Assembly: GCA_016350165.1 (NCBI GenBank)
Contig: CP066225.1
Coordinates: 3,472,001-3,536,000, forward strand
Source: Planctomycetota bacterium
GTDB taxonomy: Bacteria; Planctomycetota; Phycisphaerae; Phycisphaerales; Phycisphaeraceae
Reading direction: 5' to 3'
Length of the DNA: 64,000 nucleotides
A program made the translations under genes and the position numbers. The notes under the pieces are model-generated. The model saw only the letters and a list, made by a program, of their open reading frames with translations. It was not told where the DNA came from and made no database searches. Of this stretch, positions 56,339 to 63,963 are shown piece after piece. Numbering within the stretch: position 1 is the first letter of the stretch; the number at the start of each line of letters is the position of its first letter.

Positions 56339-57193
56339 ATGTATCAGAAAATTGATGTGCAATTTGAATGTGATTGCGGAGAGTTTATTGAAGAGACAGT
56401 AGATGCCCCATATCCAGATTTTTCGGCGGAAAAAACAAGAGATAGTGTAAATGAGTTGGATCAGTATGTGAGTTGTCCTGCCTGTAGTGTGGAGCATACT
56501 TTGACCGTAATGGTTTCATTTAATGATGCATCTTGTTATCGAGGCGAATGCATTGAGGTGATGTGCGATTTGCCTTATGACCCTGATAGAGAGGCTGAAG
56601 AGATAACATGGGCAATAGAAAAAAATGAACAACCCGAAACATTCCGCTTTCATATGAATAATGTATGTAAAATTCTAGATTTAGACGCGACTGTGGAATG
56701 CGAATTTAGTTTAAATGTTATGGTTCACGGTTATTTAATCGCTGCTATTGAATCATACTTAAGTACCACGTTTATTTTTTTTGTGACTTCACATAAAGAA
56801 CTTATGAGTAAGCTGATTACTACCGATCCTGTTTTTGCTAAAAAGAACATCAAATACAAGGATTTGATTGTTGAGTATGAAAATTTGAAAGTCACAGTTG
56901 CCAGTTATTTAAACGATTTGATTTTTCATAAAATTGATAAGGTACATTTGCTTTATAAAAATGTATTAGGTATTGACATTGAAGATATTGGATGGCTGTA
57001 TCGTGCGATTTCGATAAGACATGATTGTGCTCATCGGGCAGGATATAGTAAAGATGGTAAGCCTGTAGAAATATCAAAAAAATCGTTGTTTGAACTGAAA
57101 GGTAATTTAGAACGTTTAGTTGATACAGTGCAGGCCAATGTATATAACGTTGTCCCTAATACTAAAAGCGTAGACGATAGCCCATTTATTTGA
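56339..57193 (+). CDS. AT-rich zinc-ribbon protein with HEPN-type Rx4H motif
   Basis: 284 residues from ATG 56339 (GAGG ten bases before); an ATG at 56303 is also possible. C11, C13, C46 and C49 suggest a small zinc ribbon. The C-terminal half is helical and contains RHDCAH (227-232), the R-x4-H arrangement of HEPN RNase domains, followed by RAGYSKDGKPVEISKKSL. One counted line is 33% G+C against about half in neighbours, with AT-ending codons, suggesting recent transfer. HEPN proteins are common in toxin and phage-defence systems; no antitoxin partner is visible. Function is inference. Confidence 0.55.
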   Translation: MYQKIDVQFECDCGEFIEETVDAPYPDFSAEKTRDSVNELDQYVSCPACSVEHTLTVMVSFNDASCYRGECIEVMCDLPYDPDREAEEITWAIEKNEQPETFRFHMNNVCKILDLDATVECEFSLNVMVHGYLIAAIESYLSTTFIFFVTSHKELMSKLITTDPVFAKKNIKYKDLIVEYENLKVTVASYLNDLIFHKIDKVHLLYKNVLGIDIEDIGWLYRAISIRHDCAHRAGYSKDGKPVEISKKSLFELKGNLERLVDTVQANVYNVVPNTKSVDDSPFI

Positions 57194-57205
57194 TTTTTGT
57201 TAGGC

Positions 57206-57238
57206 ATAAAAAAACCTGCTGGGTTGCAGCAGGTTTTG
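57206..57238. terminator. Bidirectional terminator between HEPN gene and nusG
   Basis: AACCTGCTG-GGTTG-CAGCAGGTT is a perfect nine-pair stem with A run left and T run right. Confidence 0.85.
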
Positions 57239-57264
57239 GGATGGTCTTTGTTTTTGTGTGAATA

Positions 57265-57957
57265 CTACTCTTCGAATTTTTCGATGAGCCAGTATTCGAG
57301 TTCGACTGGTGTTGCACGGCCGAAGATGGTGACGACGACGCGAACTTTGCCTTGGTCTGGAAGAAGTTCGTCGACTGTCGCTTCCATGTTTTCGAATGGG
57401 CCGCCGGTGATCTTGACGTGATCGCCAGGAGTGAACTCCATCTTGACGGTTGGCTGTTCTTCGGCTGGCTTGGAAGCGGCCTGCATCTTTTCAATCTCTG
57501 GGATTGACATAGGTGATGGGCGGCCTGCTGTGCCGATGAAGTCGCCGACGCCTGTGGTTTCCTTAATGAGGAAGAAGACGTCTTGCGGGATACGGCCATC
57601 GTTTTCGAGACGCATCTCGACGAAGACGTAGCCGGGGTATAGTTTCTTTTCGATGATCTTTTGCTTGCCAGCCTTGATGGTCTTTTCTTTCTCGGTTGGA
57701 ACGAGAATGCGGTTGACCAAGTGTACGTAGCCTTCGATCTTGATCTTAGAGAGAAGGGTTTGGCGGACGTAGTCTTCTTTGTTTGAAGCGACACGCAGGA
57801 CGAACCAGTTCATGCCTGGGTAGACCATTGGTTCATCTTCAGGAGCGATATCGTCGCCGGGCTTAGGGCCTTCGGGGAGAGTTGGCGTGAATTGCTCATC
57901 AGAAACGACTTCGTCGTTTGAGTGTTCTTCTGTTGTTGGATTGTCCTGCTCGCTCAT
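57265..57957 (-). CDS. nusG: Transcription termination/antitermination factor NusG
   Basis: 230 residues. An acidic 48-residue extension precedes the NGN domain (NWFVLRVASNKEDYVRQTL, YPGYVFVEM, TTGVGDFIG); the C-terminal KOW domain has FTPGDHVKITGGPFENMEATVDEL. NusG links RNA polymerase to Rho or the ribosome. It is 60 bp downstream of secE, as usual. The genes normally following (rplK, rplA) are absent: the leftward neighbour is the HEPN-type gene on the other strand. Confidence 0.96.
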   Translation of the reverse strand: MSEQDNPTTEEHSNDEVVSDEQFTPTLPEGPKPGDDIAPEDEPMVYPGMNWFVLRVASNKEDYVRQTLLSKIKIEGYVHLVNRILVPTEKEKTIKAGKQKIIEKKLYPGYVFVEMRLENDGRIPQDVFFLIKETTGVGDFIGTAGRPSPMSIPEIEKMQAASKPAEEQPTVKMEFTPGDHVKITGGPFENMEATVDELLPDQGKVRVVVTIFGRATPVELEYWLIEKFEE

Positions 57958-57982
57958 GGAGCCGACCTCTCTAAATTTAGTG

Positions 57983-57997
57983 CTAATGTTTGGTTAG
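57983..57997. repeat. 15-bp palindrome CTAAT-GTTTG-GTTAG
   Basis: Exact copy in the 60-bp spacer between the secE stop (20 bp away) and the nusG start. Confidence 0.7.
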
Positions 57998-58017
57998 TAC
58001 TGGTGTTTTTGGAGGGG

Positions 58018-58413
58018 TTATTTTTGAAGAACGCCCATCCAAGTGAAGATCCAAGCAAAGCTGATGTTGATGACGAAGAGGATGGCCGCGAGGAGAGCGG
58101 TACCACCGATGACAACGATGGTGGAGCCGTAGACTTCCTTTTTGGATGGCCAGTTGACCTTCTTCATTTCAGCTTCAGTGGCGATCATGAATTCAGCGAC
58201 GTTAGGCTTGTTCATGATCCAGAAGAGGAATGTGCCAAAGACAACAACCATAGCGAGGGCCATTCCGCCCTGCCAGTAGAGGGTGTTGGTTTGGATGTAT
58301 TCCATCTGGTCCCAGATGTAGAGGATTCCAGAGAGGACGAGCGTGCCAGAACCGATCCATGTCAGTGTGCGCGTCCAGTACCCCTCGCCGGGTTTGTAGA
58401 TTTTGAAAGCCAT
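58018..58413 (-). CDS. secE: Preprotein translocase subunit SecE
   Basis: 131 residues with three hydrophobic helices: two N-terminal (about 18-36 and 47-66) and the conserved C-terminal one after EAEMKKVNWPSKKEVYGSTIVV, the SecE hallmark. Many bacteria have only one helix; the three-helix form is like E. coli. It clamps SecY in the translocon. Between tRNA-Trp and nusG in the standard order. Confidence 0.95.
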   Translation of the reverse strand: MAFKIYKPGEGYWTRTLTWIGSGTLVLSGILYIWDQMEYIQTNTLYWQGGMALAMVVVFGTFLFWIMNKPNVAEFMIATEAEMKKVNWPSKKEVYGSTIVVIGGTALLAAILFVINISFAWIFTWMGVLQK

Positions 58414-58626
58414 ATTTTTCTTACCGAATCTTTGACTTGGGTGACCGAAAGATCAATCAACCCCCCGTTGATCGCGTTATGTCGAGGTCACGTTCCCACA
58501 AAATACTGATGTAAACCCATGAACCGCAATAATTAAGAGCGAATCATGCGTTTTGTGGTGGGAATGAGCGTGATCGCATGTCGCGTTTCAGATGTATCGA
58601 AAGTCGAGTCATCTGAAAAAAGGAAA

Positions 58627-58699
58627 CACGGGTGAGAGGACTTGAACCCCTAACCTGCTGATTTGGAATCAGCTGCTCTGCCAATTGAGCTACACCCGT
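58627..58699 (-). tRNA. tRNA-Trp (anticodon CCA)
   Basis: The minus strand folds into a cloverleaf: acceptor ACGGGTG / CACCCGT, D arm GCTC...GAGC, anticodon stem GCTGA / TCAGC around loop TTCCAAA (anticodon CCA), and T arm with GGTTCAAGTCC. No CCA tail is encoded. It precedes secE, as in many bacteria. Confidence 0.95.
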
Positions 58700-58953
58700 A
58701 TGAGGTGTTGTCATGAGGAATGGTTAGATCCCTATATGACAAGCCCTCCGGACTGGAGGGCACAGGAATATATTACAGGGGATGTGGGCTGTGCGTCAAG
58801 TTTCAAGGATTTATCAACGAGATTGGATGGGGATATTTGGGGGTATGGTCATGGGGAGGAAAAGTGGTAGAAAGTGGTGGTGCTAATCATGTGAGGAGTG
58901 ATTATGATGGTTGGCTTGATAAGAAAGTCGCGTCTGTGCCGGGAGTATTTTTG

Positions 58954-59877
58954 ATGAGTGAAGATCTTACTGATGAGTATGAGGCGAGTGTTGGAGGTGA
59001 GGGGGACAGGGAGGGGCGGCTTGAGGTGGACGTGTATTGCGTGCACTGTGAGTACAACTTGAGGGGGGCGAAGGCGAGCGGGGCGTGCCCTGAGTGTGGG
59101 GCTAGTGTGGCGGAGTCATTGGAAGAGCGGACGCTGATGTTTGCGCCGAGTGAATATCTGAAGGTATTGCGAACGGGGTTTTTGTGGCTGCTGGTGAGTT
59201 ATGTGTTGGGAATGCTTGTGATGGGTGTGGGTTTTTTAGTGAATTTGTTTACGGCTTATCAAGGTCGTGCTGGGATACAAGGGATTCATGGTTCGCAGAT
59301 GGTGTTGATGGTGATTGGTCTGTTGCCGATTGCAGTATATGTGTTTGGTGCGTTGAAGGTGTTGATGTCGCATCAGTATGGCGCAGATGCGACAAGGTCA
59401 CGCGTGACGGGGCACTATGCGATGATTGTAGTGGGTGTTGCGACAGTGCTTGGGGTTGTGATGCATATTGGATTGCTTGCAGGAAGTGTGACGCCTGGTA
59501 TTGGGGTGACGATTGCAAGAACAGGGATGGGTATTGTGAATACAGTCGCGTTATTGGTTGCAGCGTATACGTTGGCGTATTACGTGTGTCGTTTTCAAAC
59601 GGGGATGCCATTCTCGCCGCATAGATCGTTTCGCTGGTTGCCGGGGTTTGTTTTATTTGTGCAAATCATACCGATCATCATTTCGTTTATTTCGTTATGG
59701 ATAATGCTGCAAATACAATCGGGTACGCCATTCATGGATTTGAAAGGATTTTTGATCATTAATGCAATTATTGGTGGTATATCAGGTTTGCTAATGTTGA
59801 TTGCGGCGATTATGAATATTGTTTTGTATTCACGATTGCTTGCGGCGGTGGGCGGTATATTGGGAGACAGGGTCTAA
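58954..59877 (+). CDS. Zinc-ribbon polytopic membrane protein
   Basis: 307 residues from ATG 58954, chosen for GGGAG eight bases before; the frame is open to 58720 but that part overlaps the tRNA surroundings and has no coding character. A zinc ribbon (C29, C32, C45, C48; YCVHCEYNLRG...CPECG) is followed by five or six helices. It is related in the ribbon to the zinc-ribbon proteins at 1955 and 36164-38283. It is inserted, in opposite direction, between rpmG and tRNA-Trp. Function unknown. Confidence 0.68.
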   Translation: MSEDLTDEYEASVGGEGDREGRLEVDVYCVHCEYNLRGAKASGACPECGASVAESLEERTLMFAPSEYLKVLRTGFLWLLVSYVLGMLVMGVGFLVNLFTAYQGRAGIQGIHGSQMVLMVIGLLPIAVYVFGALKVLMSHQYGADATRSRVTGHYAMIVVGVATVLGVVMHIGLLAGSVTPGIGVTIARTGMGIVNTVALLVAAYTLAYYVCRFQTGMPFSPHRSFRWLPGFVLFVQIIPIIISFISLWIMLQIQSGTPFMDLKGFLIINAIIGGISGLLMLIAAIMNIVLYSRLLAAVGGILGDRV

Positions 59878-59888
59878 TCAAAAGATAG
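59874..59888. repeat. Near-copy of 15-bp palindrome: CTAAT-CAAAA-GATAG
   Basis: One mismatch in the right half. It overlaps the stop codon of the zinc-ribbon gene. Confidence 0.4.
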
Positions 59889-59891
59889 TAA

Positions 59892-59926
59892 AAAAAAGCC
59901 ACACGTTTTAGGGCGTGTGGCTTTTT
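59892..59926. terminator. Bidirectional terminator
   Basis: AAAAAGCCACACG-TTTTAGGG-CGTGTGGCTTTTT is a perfect 13-pair stem between convergent genes. Confidence 0.9.
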
Positions 59927-59932
59927 ATGTTT

Positions 59933-60631
59933 TTATGAATCGTTATCTTTGTCGCGGTCAGCATCGCTGTCTTTTTTACTTTTTTCATCGGCTTTTTCTT
60001 TGTCAGCGGGTTTTTTGCCGTTGAGTTCGTCGTCTTGCTTGAATGTTAAGCCAGAGACGTTGCCGGTGAGGATGAAACCTTTGTCGGCGAGTTCGTAGAT
60101 TTTGATGCCGTTGGTGAAGCCAGCGTCTGAAGCGTTTGCGCCTTCGTCTTCATTACCTTCTTCTTGGTCTTTGTTTTTGTCTTTTTCACTTTTGAAGGTT
60201 GCGCTACCTTCGCCGCCCCATGTCCAGCCGTTGTCTAGTAAGTCTTCCATGACGCCTTCTTTTTCAAAGACGATGACCATTTTAAAGTCACGTGCACCAG
60301 CGCCGATGCCACCGCCCCATTGTTCGACGTTCATATATGTGTTTTGATCGGTTTTGTTGTTGTGTATGAGGCCGAAACCGTTGCCCCAGTTTGCGATGAT
60401 GACGGTGTAGCCGACGTTTGAGAAGACGCCGTAACCGGGAGCGTCAGCGATTTCTTTTTTGGTGTCTGGGATATCTTTGTATAAACGATCGAGTGTTTCA
60501 CGCTGCATTTTGAGAATGTCTGCGCGTTTGTCGGCAACGTCTTCGCCTTCTGGTGCGGCGGCGCAGCCGATGGTGAGTGTGATGAAAGCAAGTAGTGTAA
60601 TGAAGCTAAGTGTTTTGATTGAAGTAAACAT
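59933..60631 (-). CDS. SYLF/Ysc84-domain lipoprotein
   Basis: 232 residues from ATG 60631 (AGGAG upstream). The signal peptide ends LTIGC, so C23 is lipidated. ADILKMQRETLDRLYKDIPDTKKEIADAPGYGVFSNVGYTVI and GGGIGAGARDFKMVIVFE match the lipid-binding SYLF (Ysc84/DUF500) domain. An unusual Lys/Asp/Glu insertion (SEKDKNKDQEEGNEDEG) interrupts the domain, and the tail is again Lys/Asp-rich. An in-frame upstream extension would cross the rpmG terminator, so it was rejected. Envelope location likely. Confidence 0.82.
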   Translation of the reverse strand: MFTSIKTLSFITLLAFITLTIGCAAAPEGEDVADKRADILKMQRETLDRLYKDIPDTKKEIADAPGYGVFSNVGYTVIIANWGNGFGLIHNNKTDQNTYMNVEQWGGGIGAGARDFKMVIVFEKEGVMEDLLDNGWTWGGEGSATFKSEKDKNKDQEEGNEDEGANASDAGFTNGIKIYELADKGFILTGNVSGLTFKQDDELNGKKPADKEKADEKSKKDSDADRDKDNDS

Positions 60632-60713
60632 GACGTCATGCTCCTGTTGTATATGGACCCCGTGAGTCGGTGAATGATAGGCAAGGGGGTTGGGTGGGAG
60701 AGAGGAAATGCGC

Positions 60714-60747
60714 ATAAAAAAACCGTAAACCTGACGGTCTACGGTTT
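60714..60747 (-). terminator. Rho-independent terminator of rpmG
   Basis: AAACCGTA / TACGGTTT stem with a 12-base loop. On the minus strand it is followed by T7. Confidence 0.75.
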
Positions 60748-60849
60748 GATACTCAATATTAGTCTGTATGTTTGCTAGGTGATCCTATGTATAACCAGAG
60801 CATGCAGTAGCAGCTGTGGAAGATTGTGGATCATCGCTCAAGCGGTCAA

Positions 60850-61029
60850 TTATTTACGCTTGATTTTGTGAAGGATGTGCTTGCGTTCACGAGGGCAGTA
60901 CTTTTTGAAGCCTGCTTTGACTTTTTCATCGATGCCGCCCTTGACGTTAACGGGCGTACGATAGTTCAAATCTTTGCATTCAGTACACTGAAGCCATACG
61001 TATTCGACTGCACCGGCTTTCTTTGCCAT
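60850..61029 (-). CDS. rpmG: Ribosomal protein bL33
   Basis: 59 residues from ATG 61029; the five codons before it have no support. MAKKAGAVEYVWLQCTECKDLNYRT and KYCPRERKHILHK match bL33. C15, C18 and C45 are present, but the fourth zinc position is Glu (E48), so zinc binding is doubtful. It follows tuf as in the common tuf-rpmG-tRNA-Trp-secE-nusG order, but has its own terminator and two other genes before tRNA-Trp. Confidence 0.93.
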   Translation of the reverse strand: MAKKAGAVEYVWLQCTECKDLNYRTPVNVKGGIDEKVKAGFKKYCPRERKHILHKIKRK

Positions 61030-61203
61030 GATTCTTAACCCCATCTTGTATAAGGGTGAAATTCGTCAGTTTCATCTCATTCGTAGATTGCTCACATCAA
61101 AATCTGCAATCCTGAGACGGTCGAGCTCCACGCTGCGTGGTGTTGTTCATCGTTTGAGATGAAGTGGTGCAGGGGAGTTAAGTTGTGTGGCTCGGGGGGA
61201 GCC

Positions 61204-61236
61204 GAAAAACTGGGCCTTGGGCTTTCACCCAAGGCC
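61204..61236. terminator. Terminator of tuf
   Basis: GGCCTTGGG-CTTTCA-CCCAAGGCC is a perfect nine-pair stem; the minus-strand side continues CAGTTTTTC. Confidence 0.8.
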
Positions 61237-61257
61237 AGCGAATTTTTATTTTCGTGA

Positions 61258-61272
61258 CTAACAGTTAGTTAG
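61258..61272. repeat. 15-bp palindrome CTAAC-AGTTA-GTTAG
   Basis: Exact, fully symmetric copy (CTAAC/GTTAG) between the tuf stop (23 bp away) and its terminator. Confidence 0.7.
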
Positions 61273-61295
61273 TCGGGATCGTTGAGGAGTCAAGA

Positions 61296-62501
61296 CTACT
61301 CAATGATCTTGGTGATGACACCAGCACCGACGGTGCGGCCACCTTCGCGAACTGCGAAGCGGAGACCTTCTTCCATAGCGATTGGCTTGGCGCCGAGGTC
61401 AACCTTCATGTTGATGTTGTCGCCAGGCATACACATTTCTGCGCCACCCTGCAGCTCGATGCCGCCGGTAACGTCAGTTGTGCGGAAGTAGAACTGTGGC
61501 TTGTAACCGTTGAAGAATGGGCTGTGACGGCCACCTTCTTCTTTGGTGAGCACATAGACTTCGCCTTCGAAGATCTTGTGAGGAGTGATTGACTTAGGAG
61601 CAGCGAGGACTTGGCCACGCTCGATGTCAGTCTTCTCAATACCGCGGAGCAGGCAGCCAACGTTGTCGCCAGCTTGACCGTGGTCCATGGATTTGTTGAA
61701 CATTTCAACACCAGTGACGGTGGTTTCTTTGGTGTCGCCGAGGCCGACGATTTCAACCTTGTCACCAACGTTAACTGTGCCACGCTCAATACGGCCAGTT
61801 GCGACGGTGCCGCGGCCCTTAATTGAGAAGACGTCTTCGATTGACATCAGGAATGGCTTGTCAGTTTCACGTTCTGGTTCTGGGATCCAAGTATCGATCG
61901 CGTTCATCAGGTCACCGATGCATGCGCTAGCAGCTTCGTCTGATGGGTTCTGGAGAGCTGGGAAAGCTGCACCGCGAACGATTGGGGTGTCTTCTTCGAA
62001 TTCGTACTTCGTGAGAAGTTCCTGAACTTCGAGTTCAACGAGTTCGATCAACTCTTCATCGTCGACGAGGTCAACTTTGTTGAGGAAGACGACAAGTTTA
62101 GGCACATTTACCTGGCGAGCGAGAAGCACGTGTTCACGAGTCTGAGGCATAGGGCCGTCGTCAGCCGCTACAACCAGAATCGCGCCGTCCATCTGAGCAG
62201 CACCAGTAATCATGTTCTTAACGAAGTCGGCGTGACCTGGGCAGTCAACGTGAGCATAGTGACGGTTGTCAGACTCATACTCAACGTGTGATGTTGCGAT
62301 GGTAACGATCTTGGTTGCGTCACGACGCCCATCTGATGCTGATGCTTTAGCAACTTCATCATATGGCTTGTGCTCAGCCAGACCTTTAGCACCCTGTACA
62401 GCGGTGATTGCTGCGGTGAGTGTGGTTTTACCATGGTCGATGTGACCGATCGTGCCGACGTTGACGTGCGGCTTTGTACGTTCGAATACGCCCTTTGCCA
62501 T
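61296..62501 (-). CDS. tuf: Elongation factor Tu
   Basis: 401 residues. It delivers aminoacyl-tRNA to the ribosome as a GTPase. The P-loop is GHIDHGKT (19-26), DCPGH is at 86-90 and NKVD at 141-144. Switch I is unusual: where most EF-Tu have PEEKARGITI, this one has a few extra residues and [13 protein letters not shown] (57-68); the Mg2+-binding Thr is kept as T67. I believe similar forms occur in other planctomycetes. Between tRNA-Thr upstream and rpmG downstream, all leftward. Confidence 0.97.
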   Translation of the reverse strand: MAKGVFERTKPHVNVGTIGHIDHGKTTLTAAITAVQGAKGLAEHKPYDEVAKASASDGRRDATKIVTIATSHVEYESDNRHYAHVDCPGHADFVKNMITGAAQMDGAILVVAADDGPMPQTREHVLLARQVNVPKLVVFLNKVDLVDDEELIELVELEVQELLTKYEFEEDTPIVRGAAFPALQNPSDEAASACIGDLMNAIDTWIPEPERETDKPFLMSIEDVFSIKGRGTVATGRIERGTVNVGDKVEIVGLGDTKETTVTGVEMFNKSMDHGQAGDNVGCLLRGIEKTDIERGQVLAAPKSITPHKIFEGEVYVLTKEEGGRHSPFFNGYKPQFYFRTTDVTGGIELQGGAEMCMPGDNINMKVDLGAKPIAMEEGLRFAVREGGRTVGAGVITKIIE

Positions 62502-62696
62502 TGTTTGCGAACCTCCGCCAAATTGAACTTCAATTCGGCATTATCTGGATGAATACGGGCTCTTCAACGTCTAGAATCGCCCAAACGCGTTTCAGTAAGC
62601 TGTAAGGATACGCCTTTACAGCCAATTTTCACATTCTACTGATCTCAGCCCAACGGCAGCACCATTTTAGGCTACTACTGTGCTGATATCAGAAAA

Positions 62697-62769
62697 AGCC
62701 ACCCATGGGACTTGAACCCACGACCTCACCCTTACCAAGGGTGTGCTCTACCAACTGAGCTAGGGTGGC
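62697..62769 (-). tRNA. tRNA-Thr (anticodon GGT)
   Basis: Minus-strand cloverleaf: acceptor GCCACCC / GGGTGGC, D arm GCTC...GAGC, anticodon stem CACCC / GGGTG around loop TTGGTAA (anticodon GGT), T arm GGGTTCAAGTCCC-like. It lies about 195 bp before tuf, a common bacterial arrangement. Confidence 0.95.
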
Positions 62770-63693
62770 ACAACTTAATATTCAGTTGAAGATTGCCGAG
62801 GCAATCTGGCTTTGGCAACGTTTAAGAAGCTTCATGAGGGCTAGCTTAAGGTTGCCGGAACTGCATTTAGCCGATTACGGGCACGTCGCAGGTCGTTTTT
62901 ATATTTTTCTGAGTGCATCAAAATTGATGCTCACATCCCAGCCACCCAAAGTGATCCACCGCCTCTTGGTTGCGCAATGCCAAACGAAGCCATATCGTCA
63001 ATCGGTTGGCTGTAGCTGAAAAAAGTAACAACCCCCTCCGATCAAGTCAAACCCACCCAGCGTGATTGGGGGAAAAATCTTGATTATTTTTCGATTCTCA
63101 ACCCCCATAATCCCATTAGTTTAGCTAAGAGTGCAATATGGGTGGGGCGAGCTGTGATTTTGTTGTTTTCCTGTGTATTTCCTGTGCTGAGAGATGCTGG
63201 GGGAAGGCATGAAATGAAGTGGGCTGACATGAGGCTCTGCTGAGGGTGATGATGGTGAGTGAACTTTATTATGGATGGTCGAGTATTGTTTAGGGTTGGT
63301 GTTATAGATTAATTGATAATTGGATATCAATTGGAATTATTTAGGGAATTTTGGGCGGGGTACAGTATTTGTACTATTGTGGCTGAGCACGGTTTCCCAC
63401 CATAAAAGAGTGGTGTATGGAAATCATGTGCAGCAGTTGTGGATTGCTTGGAATATCGTAAGGCTATAAACCAGTTGTGTTTATAACGTTTGGTCTGAAT
63501 GTGTTGGTCTGGTGGTATGTGCGACTCGAATTTGAGTAGTTCGTAAAATTCGAGACATAATCGGCATTGTTCCAGATGACATGACAGCCTATGATATTGA
63601 CACAGCAAGTAACTCAAACACGCAGCATATAGCTGCGAGAGCGATCTACGCACTTGTGCGAAACTCGCTCCCATAAATGATTTAGAGGGAAGT
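62770..63693. other. Gene-free gap before the NifU-like gene
   Basis: About 920 bp. Frames of 60-115 codons exist on both strands, but none has a ribosome-binding site, recognisable motif or codon use like neighbours. Near 62950-63080 it is C-rich, then G-rich to 63300. Confidence 0.4.
63639..63670 (+). promoter_or_regulatory. Two-part hairpin just upstream of the NifU-like gene
   Basis: GAGCGA-TCTA-CGCAC-TT-GTGCG-AAAC-TCGCTC gives an outer six-pair stem and an inner five-pair stem separated by a 4x4 internal loop, ending 23 bases before the start codon. A smaller CGCAGC...GCTGCG hairpin lies just before it (63621-63637). Candidate RNA control element. Confidence 0.45.
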
Positions 63694-63963
63694 ATGAGTC
63701 AGCAAGCCCCTGAAAATGCAAGCGACAATGCTCGCAGCGTACACGATCAGGTCGAGGAAATCATCGAACGCATCCGTCCAGCAATTCAGTTGGATGGCGG
63801 CGACGTTGAACTCGTCCGAATCACCGATGACAATGTTGTACTGGTTAGATTACACGGTGCATGCATCGGTTGCCCCTCGGCGAATATGACGCTGCAAATG
63901 GGGATTGAGCGCAATGTGCGTGAAAAAGTGCCTGAAATCGTTGGCGTTGAACAAGTGCCCTAA
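63694..63963 (+). CDS. NifU-like (C-terminal domain) iron-sulfur scaffold
   Basis: 89 residues. The NifU C-terminal/Nfu domain is complete: VEEIIERIRPAIQLDGGDVELVRI, then HGACIGCPSANMTLQMGIERNVREKVPEI, with the cluster-binding CxxC. It assembles or carries [4Fe-4S] clusters to target proteins. AGAGGGAAGT precedes the ATG. With iscX at 46317 it is the second Fe-S assembly gene in the window, the two not being linked. Confidence 0.93.
   Translation: MSQQAPENASDNARSVHDQVEEIIERIRPAIQLDGGDVELVRITDDNVVLVRLHGACIGCPSANMTLQMGIERNVREKVPEIVGVEQVP

Noticed and set aside
63327-63674. 115-codon minus-strand frame before the NifU-like gene
   Set aside because: No ribosome-binding site or motif, composition unlike coding sequence here, and it overlaps the leader hairpins.
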